The notes under the pieces: model-generated | The model's input: only the letters and a program-made list of their open reading frames with translations | Databases searched by the model: none | What the model was told of the DNA's origin: nothing | In this document: positions 49,170 to 60,400 of the stretch, piece by piece | How the letters are laid out: each line of letters begins with the position of its first letter | How positions within the stretch are numbered: position 1 is the first letter of the stretch | Position numbers and translations under genes: made by a program | Assembly (NCBI RefSeq): GCF_901933205.1 | Contig: NC_044585.1 | Span: 2,480,001-2,544,000 of the forward strand | DNA: 64,000 nt | Direction: 5' to 3' | Source of the DNA: Camarhynchus parvulus | Lineage: Eukaryota; Chordata; Aves; Passeriformes; Thraupidae

Positions 49170-52100
49170 TGGTATTCTCAAGTAGCTTTCCTGCAATATA
49201 AACTGCACCTTCCATCTTTCTCTTAATATTTTACCACAGAATCTCCTCTCTCCTCTCTCTCCCTGTGTTTGCTTTTTGCATTTTCTGTAGCTAAGCAGAT
49301 TTCCAACCTTAATTGTGCAAAATACTGTACGAAACTGTAGGCTTCAAAGTGAGTTCCTTTATTTTGGCAATTTCAAGCTAGCATGCACAGCTACTTTCCA
49401 CTTCCCTGTGACTCCCTGCAGAGAGGAGGTATTTCCTCCAGAATGGGCACTGTCCAAGGCTATCCTGTACCTTTTTCTGGGCTGCCACTGACACACTGGG
49501 AAGGTCCCCTATGGCACATTGGGAAACACCTGTAAAAAGCTGTCTGCAAGTGATTGTGTTTCATGTCTGTGGTTAAGCAATCAAAATCTCATGAGTCCTC
49601 TTCTACCATCCTGTAATTTACCCTGTCCATTGTCTTTGAAGAATGTCAGAAGTTGTAGCAGTCAGGGCTTATAGACTCTATCCAGTTGTCAGCACACATT
49701 AAAAAAACATCCCCCATTAGCAAAAGGAAGTAAGTGAGCTGATGTGGCTGCTCACACATTCAGAAGATCCTCTCTTCAGCAGCCTGGGAAATAGCTTAGT
49801 GCCACAAGGGATAATCACACGGGGTTAGCAGCAGTCAGGGAAGCAGAAGAGAACAAACCCAGCAAATCCAAAGAGTGAAGAAATGGAACCATTGTTCATT
49901 GTGCCAGCCATAGACAGTGAGGGCAGCACTGGAGATCTCAAAACACTGCAGGTATTCTGGTATGGCAGCGAGGAAGGAGCTGCCCAGATGACACCAAGAA
50001 ATATGAGAATGTTTATTGTTCTGCCTGAGGAAGTTACCCTACACTGCCCAAAACAAAAGGTGAATGGGATGGAAAATACCCTGAGAAGGTGTATTAATGT
50101 TTATCTGCTCTTTGCCAGCAAAACCAAGACAGCAGCTCAGAAGAGCAGCTCTGACAAAACAGCCTTCTGGGGAGCACTCAGGTCGATTAGAGAGGGAAAA
50201 CTATCCATCATCAGCTGCAGAGATGAGTAATGGCTTATTTTTCATGACAGGTTGATGCTTTTCCTAGAAATCAAATGAAAGCAGACAAAACATTAGTGCA
50301 TCATTGCATTTGCTCCTGGGGAATACTAAGAGTGATGGGTTGAGGCAAGGGAAATAATGGAGTAAGAAAGGCAAGTGAAACAGGGAGTGTTACATGATGT
50401 TGATCAGAAATTTCCCATTTCACTACAAGGAAATAAATGCAGCAAAACCAAAGTAGGGTGACATATGGTCCAAATGAGGAACTGATTAAGATTAACTCTG
50501 TTAATGTGGTTTAATGTGGTTAAAGCTCCAAAACAGGTTACATCTTTTCCTCTCTTAAGAGAGCTGTATCAAAAGAAGTCTCTATGGAAGTAAAATCACT
50601 GTATCAAAAAGCAGAAGTAAAAGCAACAAATTAACTATGTTCTGAATCCAAGGACATTTCAGGATTAGGGGAAACACCATGAACTTTGATAGAATTTTAT
50701 AATCTATTCTACACTGCAGTCATTGGTGGGAGAGAGGCCAAGGCAAGGTACGTGAGAGATAAAACTACACAGACCACTGAAGCCCTGTAATAAGTGTTAG
50801 AAAATAAATGTATTGTAGGAGAAACAGGTTACAGACAGAGATACATGCAGGGTAGAGTGGGAAACCCATATAATAATGCAAGCCTTTATTTATTTAATTT
50901 TATTTAACATGACTGTTGATAGTTACTGTTCAGAATATATTCTCTACCTGAATAATCTGAAAAAGTAACAGAAAGAGGATGAAGCTTTCAGCAAGTAAAG
51001 CCCCAGAAGAGATCTGATCTTACAAATGTGGTAACTGGAACCAGGAAGATTAAATGGTATTATGAAAGAGAGAAAATAGAAATACATTAAAAGGATAAAT
51101 TATTTAGTGATTCTGTAGCCAGTATGAGCATTAGTATCTGAATAGCTCTCAGTGACAAGTGGGGACTGTCTTGCAGATCTGCAGGGAGTTTATCTCACAC
51201 TTCGTTGGAGTAGATACAGACTCCAATTATGCCACAACCATCATCAAGAGCTGAACAAACCAGCTCTGCTGTGACCACCCAGTGTGGTCAAGAAGAGATG
51301 CTGGGAGTGCAGCTGAACCATCCTCCACAGCTGATTTTTGGCTGGTTAACAGCTGAACATACAGATTTTTTGCTGTGCTCTCCTTTCTGAATTCTGGCAG
51401 TCCTGACCTCCTGTTCCCAACTCCTGTCTCTGGGCTGTACCCAGCTGTCACTGGTGAGCTGGACTGTCCCTCAGGGTGCTCCCTCATGCTTGTACATCAT
51501 CCTAAGGAACTGCTCCCAGCCTAAAAAATTAAAGGTGAACATTTGGAGTATTAATCTATAAAGTCTGACTGAGAGATGTGGTTAAGTCTTCCTTGAGCCA
51601 AAAGCCTCTTAACTCCTGCCCAGGTAGTTTCAGGAGCTGTTAGAAAAGAGGTGTGAGCCCAAGGAGGGCAGAGGACCAGGGGGTGGCTGTGGGGATGTGG
51701 CCAGCAGGATTCCCCCAGCTGAGTGTGCTCAGCTCTGCAACAGCTGCCCCAGGAGCAGCTGGGGTAGGCAGGAAGGTGCAAGAGCAGCTGCTGAGGCAGG
51801 GTTAGTGGGGTTGTCTTGTGGGCTTCTTTGAAAGAGAATTGGCATTTGGGTTTTCTGGATGAAATGCAGTGTGCTCGCTGAGTTGATTGATCGCTTTGTG
51901 TATTTCTTTGGGTATTGTTCTAAATGCTGATTACAAAATTGCTGAGGAGGGATGTTGCTGTTAGCACAGCACCCTGCCTCTCAAACTATGTGGTTTGACC
52001 AATGTGCTTTGTGCCTTTGTTGCTGTCTAAAAATCTATTTTGTCTAATCTTTATTTTAAAAAACCCAAAAACAACCCAAAGCTGCCTAAATGTAATGTAA

Positions 52101-53954
52101 GCAGGACAGTTCTGGACAGAGAGACAGAACAGGTTTGTTCCTCCATCCTGAGCTTCTCTACTCTCAGCTTCTTGCTCTGCTCTCTGATTTCTGTTATTGT
52201 GAAAACAGCTCTCTGACTGAGACAAGCTCTTAGAAATTTGAGTAATATGTTGTTTTCTTTCCCGTCCCTTCTTGAGAAAATTTCTCAGTGGTCAGCTGTT
52301 AGCAGGGGGCTTTAGTGGCTGAGTACTGCAGAATTAACCCTGCAGGTGGGAAATATGAGGAATTCTGTTCGAGTTCACTGGCTTCTTTAACAGTAGCAAA
52401 GATAAGAAGTATTGTCTCATGTGCTGTGGGATGTTGTCTGTAGAAACAGGGAAGTCCTTGTTCTGACCACTTTGAAATTGCAGAGAAAATCAGGCTAGAC
52501 ATTTTCTTTGCTGGCTGCACAATGTATATGAGCCTGCAGTTTTGTTAGTTTGTATTTGTATTTTAGAGGATGTGGGTTGATGTATTGATTAATTTTAAGG
52601 TATTACAACTGAGTTTCCAGCACATAAAGAAGAAAGCATATGGGATCAGTAAATGCATGTGTATGTCTGCAGGCAAGTGTAGAAAGATGCTGACTGTTTG
52701 GTCACTTTGAATCAAGGAGTTAAAAAAACTACAACATGCAAAAAAATCCCCCGTAAATGGAAAAACCCTCAGGGGTACCTAGAAACACAAGACTGCTCTT
52801 TTTCAGTGGACTGAAATCTTCTACATTCTGTGTCTGGATTCCATCTGGGAACCAAGAGAAGGCAGCCATGCCTGCAATGGAGGGGAGCATGAAAGAACTT
52901 CAGTACTTTCTTCTCTTTCCTGTATTATACACAAAGTTCACTGTATCACCAGTGGTCCCTGGTAACAAGCTATGGACACAGTGAAAGCTAAATGTCTCAG
53001 TGACCTGCAGATAGCTCTGTGGTTGTTTTGTATTCAAATTCTACAACATGCTTCTGCAGATTACTGGCATAGGAAAAGTAGAGGTCAGGCTTCTGATTAT
53101 TCAACTGCAACAATTAATTAACTACCCATGAAAACCCTGTCATGGTAATTCTAAAAAATAAAATCCCCTCTCTGATCAACAACAGAATACTTGCTTTCAT
53201 AATACAGGTATGTGGCTTATGACTGAGGAACTTGGCACTGGGACAGGAGGAATTTAGGGAATGCACTGTAGTTCGATCAATGGCAAAATGGTGAGAAACT
53301 GGTATGCTGGTTTGTTCTTGTGCTCACAAAAAATCCTTATCCTTTCAAGAACACCAGGTCTAGGAATGGAATAACTCAACTACAAGCAGAGGGGAAGGGA
53401 AAAGTTAAAGGGAAGGCAAGATAGATAAGGTGGAGAAGAATGCATTGTCACACATGGTGTTCCTGTGCTGCCATTCCAGCGAACTCAGCCTCTCCTGGTG
53501 AGGGATGCTGTGCTCTAACATGGTGTAGATCATTTGCAGTGCTGAAGCTGTTGGTGTGTGTGGTGTGATACACACCTAGCCAGGTATTCACCCCTTGTAT
53601 GAGCAGCATCCAGCTCACAGAGATGCCCCTAATGTCAGCTGCACGTGTGGCTTTGGGGGTGTCTTTTTGTAAAGTTGTGCTGACAGCCTTGATTCTCTCC
53701 TGTAGAGAAATGAAGGATGCAGGAAGGATTAACCAAGTTAGTTTCTATGGAAACTCAAGACATTTTTGTATTCAGGAGCTCATGGCTGTCAGTTACATCA
53801 CTACAAAGAGGTGTTTTACGCACATAGTGATATTTTCTTGTGCATCAGCTGTGCCCAAAATAAACTCAGGCTTGCTGGTGTCGGGTATCCAAATCTGTTT
53901 AGCTCACTGCCATATGGACAGGTGGCTCCAGCTTGGTGGGGGTCCCTTGCTTTC

Positions 53955-54740
53955 TTAGAAGTGTGGAATCATTTAGACTGAAAAAGAAACTTGGGAGGTC
54001 TCTTGTCCAATCTGCTCAAAGCAGGGAAACCTTCAAAATCAGGTCAGGATGTGGAGAGCCTTGTCTAGTCAAGTGCAAAATCTCCATCCTTGTCAGTAGT
54101 CAGAAAACTGATTGTTTAACCACCAGGTTTATTTTCTTCTTTAGCTGTGTAAATTTTTGTCTGCAATTTCTGACACTTGCCTCTCATCTCTGGCATGCAC
54201 AAAGGAGAGTTTGGCTCTACACTGTCCTGTGCCCATTAGGTAGCTTAAAAAATGTCAAGTGGCTCTGCCCTGTAGCTCTTTTTGCCCTGTACTGAACAAA
54301 ATCCAGTGTTCTTGCCTTGCAGGTTTTGTAAGTGCTCCTGCCCTGTATGGCTCCTCCACTGAATCTTCAGCTTTTCTTTCAGTGGAGCCCTCAAAACTGG
54401 GCACAGTATTCCAATTTTTTTGGGATTATGAGTGCTTAACAGAGTGGGAAATAATAATTCACATGACCTACTGGCTGTATTCTTGCTGACCCAGCCCAGA
54501 ATGAAGCTGGACCCCACTGGAGAAATCACATTCATCTAGCTGCTCATGAGGACCCCCAGGGTCTCTCCTTCCAAAGCTGCCTTGCAGCCAGGCTTGTCTC
54601 CTGCCTGCTGTGATATCTGGAGTTCCTCTCACCCAGCATGACTTTGCTTTTGCTGTTAAAAGTGATGTAGTTCCTCTTGGTCCCTCCTTGCAGCCCATAT
54701 TTATCAGAGCTTTTCCCTGGTACAGAACAGCCAGTCTGGT
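53955..54740 (-). mobile_element. old CR1 LINE fragment, minus orientation
   Basis: Read on the plus strand, blocks resemble the reverse complement of the CR1 3' region in the expected order: GGTCTCTTGTCCAATCTGCT, CAAAATCAGGTCAGGATG, the CTGGGCACAGTATTCCA block, TGACCCAGCCCAGAATGAAG, ATGAGGACCCCCAGGGTCTC and CAGCATGACTTTGCTTTTGC. Heavily diverged and with gaps, so an old insertion. Ends are approximate. Confidence 0.65.
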
Positions 54741-55876
54741 GTGCTGGTTGGGATCCAAACACATTAGGCACTTAAAAATTTTAATGCATTGGAAGAATTT
54801 GAAAATCTGTGCCCTAAGGCTGCCCACACCTTCATCTCTCCCTAGGGAGTAGCAAGGATTAGGATTTAAAGCAGGTTTCAAGCCTGACAAGACAAGCTGC
54901 AGGAGCAAAGTGCTGAGCCTAGGGGATCTGCAGGCAGGACCTGGCTGTGGAGCAGAGCTTTGACAGGGCAGAGAACACACAAACACACATCAGCACACTC
55001 AGGGAGTGAGCAGCAAGGGAGGCAGCTGGGTGCCTGCCAAAGTAGTTGGGAAAACAAATGTGATGCCACAAACAATGTAAAATGAAAAGCAAAACTATTG
55101 TTCATTCTGACCGGAGTGCAAATAGCAGAATAATTCACCGACTGTGTGATAATGTGTAATGGGCACTTGCTACAGAGAAGCCAACTGAGTTCATGTTATG
55201 TGTAGATAAAAAGCCAGTTTCAGGGTTTTTCAAGGAAAAGGGAAGGCAGAAGCTTTAATCAGTAATTCTTTCAGAATCCCTCTATGCATTCACAACTGTG
55301 CAAAAATAAATATTCTAAAAGACTCTACTTCAGGAACCTTCTACAAATACAAGGAACAACCCAGACACCTCCTTTTGACCAGGTCCCCAGAAAAAGAAAG
55401 AAAGGAGGATATCTGGTATTGTATTCTATTATATCTCAGCATTATTTTTGAGCACTCAAATGATGACATGCCTTTGCCTGGTCTGTACACACAGTCCTCC
55501 CTTACATCACTAATGGAAATAAGCAGAACACACTCTGAATTGACTTTCTGAGCCATTTTCAGTTTCTAGCATTAGTAGTATACTTGAAGAGTGGGAGGAA
55601 GCCAAAGGTGTGGCTTGGGAAACAGCTTTTGCAAATGATGCTGCCTCACAAATGCTGGCATTCATTCCTTTCAGCAAACACCTGGGGGGGTTTGCTTTTT
55701 TTTCCCCCCCAAACCCATTACAAGTTATTTCTAAGACATATCCACAATAAAGCACCTCACTTAAAATGTATATGACAACACCACCATGGAGTATATCTAT
55801 ATTTAAATAAATGGATATTTAAAAATATTTTTTCCTCCAGTGAATAATTTTTTTAAATTGAAATATTTTTTCCTCC

Positions 55877-56037
55877 CTGAAGATACAGATAAGGTAAAAC
55901 ACTCAAATTAGAAAGCCCATGTTCTTTAGGTTGTACTAACATAAAACACAAATTAGAAAGCTCATGTTAGGTTGTACTGACAACCTAAAGAACATGAGCT
56001 CTCTAATTTGAGGGTTTTATCTTATCTGTATCTTCAG
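55877..56037. repeat. 58-bp inverted repeat containing a partial direct duplicate
   Basis: Left arm 55877-55934 and right arm 55980-56037 are reverse complements with four mismatches in 58. The 45-base loop is itself a partial direct copy of the left arm (55936-55980), lacking a few bases. The structure is thus copy, shortened direct copy, inverted copy. Confidence 0.9.
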
Positions 56038-56912
56038 TGTTGCAACTTACCCACATTCACAGAACTGTAATGTTTTCTGTTGTGCAATTTATATATTAGG
56101 CAATCTGCTCAAAGAATTTTGAGAAACTCAGGTAGCTGCCAAGATGGGAACCTGATTTACTGAATTACTTAGATCACATCATGACTTTTTAAGTATTCTA
56201 AAAAACAAGGAGGAAAAAAGTTAGAAAGTAATTATTTCTATGCCAAACACAACACTTAAGCGACCTGGAAGAGAGCAAGGGCCTCTTCCAGCATTTCCAG
56301 CTCCAGTTTCTCATGAACATGATTTTTTTCATATTATTCACCCCATGAATTTTGTCCTGGCAGGCGTCTGTGGGGTTCTGACCCATGGCTTAGGCATTTC
56401 TCAGCAGTGCCAGAGACCAAGCAGCGTTCCCTGCGGGGGAAGGTGACCTGGCACTGCTCACCCCTCCCTGAGGCAGCTGGCCCCGGCCCAGCCCTGAGGA
56501 GGAGGAGGAGGAGGAGGTCAAAGCCAGGTCGAGCCCAGTCACGGTTTTACTTTCTCCTACCGGGCTGCTATTGCCCTTGCCGGCTCTGACAGCCGCCGTG
56601 GCCGCCCCTCGGTGCGGGCAGCACTGCCGGTACCGGGGCCGGCCTCCCCCTGCTGGGGCTGGGGCTGCCGGGCCCGGGCGGGTCGCGCCGCCGGCTGCAG
56701 CCCCCGCCCCGGCAGCGGCTCCGGCCGTGGGGCTCCCTGCCGTGCCCCGGTGCCCGCGGAGAGCAGCCCTGAGGCGGGGGCCGCGGCCTCGGCCGGGGTC
56801 GGGCCGGGACACGCTCCCACCGCGGCCCCCGGGAGCGGCAGCGCCGGTGCCGCCGGCAGGGGAGCGGCCCGGCCGGGGCCCGCGCTCCCCCCGCCCCCGC
56901 CGCAGCACCTAC

Positions 56913-57030
56913 CGAGAGCGGCGGCGGCGCCTCCGCCTTCATGTGCGACCCGGAACCCACCGGGCGAGGGAGGGGCGGCGGCGGCCGGAACCGGGGCGGG
57001 CGGCGTGGGCGGCCCCAGCACCGCCCGGGC
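56913..57030 (-). other. KLHL22: KLHL22 non-coding exon 1 (5'UTR)
   Basis: On the minus strand a donor CTCTCG|GTAGGTG lies at 56912/56913 inside the CpG island, followed by an intron ending at the KLHL22 exon 2 acceptor, which itself starts with 5'UTR. Human KLHL22 also begins with a non-coding exon close to MED15. The 5' end is a guess. Confidence 0.5.
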
Positions 57031-57165
57031 AGGTGCCGCTGCTGTGCCCGGTGAGCGCCGGGCCGGTCACGGCCGCGGGGAACGCGGGGCTGCCGCGGCC
57101 GCCACCCTCGGGGCCAGCGCGGGGCGCGCCCGGGCCACCACCGCCGTGTAGTGCTCCTGCGCCGG

Positions 57166-57180
57166 ACTACATTTCCCAGC
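57166..57180 (+). promoter_or_regulatory. ZNF143 (Staf)-type binding site
   Basis: ACTACATTTCCCAGC differs at one base from the classic ACTACAATTCCCAGC promoter element, here midway between the KLHL22 and MED15 starts. Confidence 0.75.
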
Positions 57181-57235
57181 GAGCCTCACACTGAGCAGGC
57201 AGATCCCGCGAGAGTTGGCGGGGCTCGCTCCGGGA

Positions 57236-57250
57236 CTCCATTTCCCGCGA
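57236..57250 (+). promoter_or_regulatory. second ZNF143-like site
   Basis: ACTCCATTTCCCGCGA, 70 bases after the first and in the same orientation, keeps the CATTTCCC core; a weaker match, also compatible with an ETS/E2F-like site. Confidence 0.5.
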
Positions 57251-57342
57251 TCCCTCGCGCGGCGGAAGCGGCGGCGCGGCAGTTCCGCGGCGGAGGCGCA
57301 GGGCAGCGGCGGAGGCGGCGGGACGCGCGCCCGGTGGCCGCC

Positions 57343-57410
57343 ATGGACGTGACCGGGCCCGAGACTGACTGGCGCAGCACCAACTTCCGCCAGAAGCTCG
57401 TCAGCCAGAT
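57343..57410 (+). CDS. MED15: MED15 exon 1: start codon and first KIX helix
   Basis: ATG at 57343 in GCCGCCATGG; encodes MDVTGPETDWRSTNFRQKLV and SQ, ending AT before GTGAGT. The transcription start probably lies in 57250-57320, after the ZNF143-like sites. Confidence 0.97.
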
Positions 57411-60400
57411 GTGAGTGAGAGCCGCGGGCTCGGTGATGCGTAGGCCGCGCTCGGCCCTCAGCTGCTGCCGCCCGCGGGGCCGGGTCCCGGTTCCGCCCGT
57501 GTCTCGCCCGTGCCCGCTGCTCTGCGGGGCTTTCCGGGCCTGCCCCGGCTGCCTGGGTTCGTGCCCGCTCCCCGGTGTTTCCTGTCCCAAGCCTGGCCCT
57601 CTCCTGAGGGGCCTCGTTGCCAGGATTTGCCCAGGGCCTGTGCGGGGTAACCGGGGCCGGTCTGTGACTTGATTTTCCCCATCCTCCTTCTCTTCCACTT
57701 TCCCCTTCCCCAGCAATACCGATTTCCTACCCCGCCTGCCACCGTCCGGTGTAGGGCTGTGATTTTGCCAGTTGAGAAATTTGGCATATTCAGCCCTATG
57801 GAAATCCCTGTTATGGGCTTGTGTCGGACGTGTGGGGGCAAATATGAAATAAAAATGCTGGTGGTTTAATGTGAAGTTCAACTTGTTGCCTTTTCAGTTT
57901 TCCTTGGTGCTCTGCAGGCTTTATCTGTATTTAAATGTTCTTCTACCCCATGCAAGGTGATGAGCACAGAAGTGCAAGCACAGTTCATTCTTTCTGAAGT
58001 AATGCTGGAGTGCTGATTCATATGTTTTGGAAAGCTTGATATTCCCTTGTTGATTTTAGCAATCAACACCTAAAACTGGGCTGGTTTTTTGTGACATAAG
58101 AGTAGTGTGAGTGTTTGTGGGTTTCCTACAGTTAGGGTGCTGTTCCAGAATTAAACTGTGGCAGTATTCATTGGAGGAGTGGGATGGTGTTTGTCTGTCA
58201 GAACCAGACAGACTTCCTTGGTGCTCACAGCGGATGTTTCACTTTCTAAACTTTCTGTAAAGTCATTCATCTTGTTAGATTCATCCCTTACTTCCTCTCT
58301 GTTCTGCTGCTTTGTCGAAACAAGCAAACAGAAGTGCCCTGAATGCTGTGCTTTGAGGAAATAAACGTGAGTAAGCACATGCAAACCCAACACAATCAAA
58401 CTTGGATTTGTGTTTGCCCTGCCAACTGCAATGTGGTTTCTCTAAGCAGCAAACAGTGCTCAAAAATGTTTCAGTGGAAGTGCACAACAGGGGATTAAAA
58501 AATTACTGCTACTGACCAAAAACTCTCTAAGTTTAATACCAAATGAAGGGATGACAGTAATCCTAAACATTTAATACATGCCCTCTGTTTATTCTCTTTT
58601 ACCCAAGTGCACAGATGTCCCTGTATGATTCATGTGCTTTTTATTAGATGTAGTGACAGCCTTTTTTTGTCACTTCCAGTTTTACAGGGTGGATCAGATA
58701 TTTGCATTCATGGCCTTGTTTAAAAAGCAAGCAAAACTGTTACTGGGATCACTGGGATGAGTTGTTACAGTGACTGCAGCAGACTTTTTAAAGCAGATAT
58801 TGTGTGTTAGATATCCAAAACAGCCTGGCCTGCCTCTGTGGGGCCCTTGGGATAAGAAGAATGAGAAATAAAATCAATGCACTTGCTAAAAACTGGAGCT
58901 CTCTATGCAACAAATTCCTGTTTCTTCCCAGCAGCTCCCAGCTTTGTCATTAGAGGCTGATGTAGGAGGTGGAAGAGGGAGGTAATTAAACATCTGGTGA
59001 ATCACCTGAAAGTTTTTATGATCTGTGGGAAGGTTGTTCTGAGCAGTTTGGGAAATGCAGTCTTGCATGTGTGCACATCTTCCAGCTCATCCTGCCAGCA
59101 AGAGGTGACACTTGTCAAGATAAATGTTAACACTTGGTCTTGAACATTGAAAGCATGAAACAATCACATAGTTCATTTTGAATTACCTGAATAGTTTTTG
59201 AGTTTTGAGGCAGGCTCTTTAGAGCTGCTGGCTCTGGGTGTCTCCACTTGTTGCAATTCCACACGTGGGTTTTCATTCCAACACTGAATTGAAGTTTTCT
59301 GGGTTTTGGCTTTGTCTGTCAGGAGTGGTGTTGTGAGTGACCATTTCAGTGTGGGCAGTGAGTATCCTGAGGAATGTCTCAGTGCTCCAGGTGCATGATT
59401 TGGTTGTGGACATTTGGGAGAATGGTGCTTTGGATGTCCTGAGTCCAGTGCTGGGTGCTGTGGCACTGCAGGGCTGAGCAGAACTTCCATACTGGAGCAC
59501 AACTGGGAAAGCCTGAGCTCCCGTGGCTGAGGCTGAGGAGCAGCTCTGGCTTCTCCCAGGGTGTTCCAGGAGTCAGCAGTGCTGTGGGAGTGTGGATAAA
59601 TACTTCTGCTTGCAGGGCACCACTTTATTCTGGCCCTTACAAAGCTCCAGTACATTCTCCCTTCTAAAGGCCTTTCCTTCAAATGCCTTTAGGTGTTGGT
59701 ATTGCCTGAAGGACAGGTCTGATCTGGGCTGTAAACTCAGACTCTGGTTGTCCCTGGTTCCTGCCCTGGGCTGCTTGGAGGCTGTGTGAGCAGGGAATTG
59801 TTCTCTAATGGTCCCTGGGATGGTTTGGGAGGTGCTGGCCCTGCATCTCCTTGTCCTGGTGTTCCACTGCAGCAGCTGATTCACACAGTCCTGCTGTGCT
59901 CTGCCCAGGGAGGGAGCTGGGGCGCTTCTGAAGGAAAACATGTTCTGCAAGATTTTTCTGTTAGACCAGCTAGCCTGAGTGAGAGCTTGCACATATTTGG
60001 GCTGGAAAGAAGCTTTGTCAGAGTGGAGGGGGAATTCCTGAAGCTGGTGTTGGTGCTGAATACTGCATCCTGTGAAACCACAGCTCTGAGTGTTCTGCAT
60101 GAAATCAGATTTTTAGTGCACATCTGCACAATTACTAAGTGCTTACAAAGCAGATGGAGGTTGCATTGGTTGGTACCATCTCATTCCCAGAGTTTTGTAC
60201 AGTTGGGAGTTCTGCAAGGAATGTGCTCTGTGCTAAAGCTATGACTCTTTTTTAGCTGACTTCCCATGTCTTTTAATGTAACTGTTTTTATGGTGATTGC
60301 AGTTAAATATGTGAACAAGGAACAAGTTGTGTGGTTTTGTTTCTTCCCAGTCTAAACCTTTATTGGAATGCTAACAGACAGCACATTTTCAGTAATGCAG

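Larger units (their letters stand above)
48734..56912 (-). other. KLHL22: KLHL22 intron 1
   Basis: 8.2 kb between the non-coding first exon and the start-codon exon. Contains a 3 x 23-bp tandem repeat (49101-49169), an old antisense-oriented CR1 region (about 53955-54740) and a tandem/inverted duplication (55877-56037). No coding exon recognised. Confidence 0.75.
56440..57640. promoter_or_regulatory. shared KLHL22/MED15 bidirectional CpG-island promoter
   Basis: About 1.2 kb very rich in GC and CpG spans the KLHL22 first exon on one strand and MED15 exon 1 on the other. There is no TATA box. Two ZNF143-type motifs sit at 57166-57180 (ACTACATTTCCCAGC) and 57236-57250, between the two genes, with a CCCGCGAGA element at 57205-57213. 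Many long open frames on both strands are composition artefacts. Confidence 0.85.

Noticed and set aside
56571..57194. Open frames of 150-207 residues around the MED15/KLHL22 start
   Set aside because: Pro/Ala/Arg-rich translations on both strands of a CpG island; no homology recognised.
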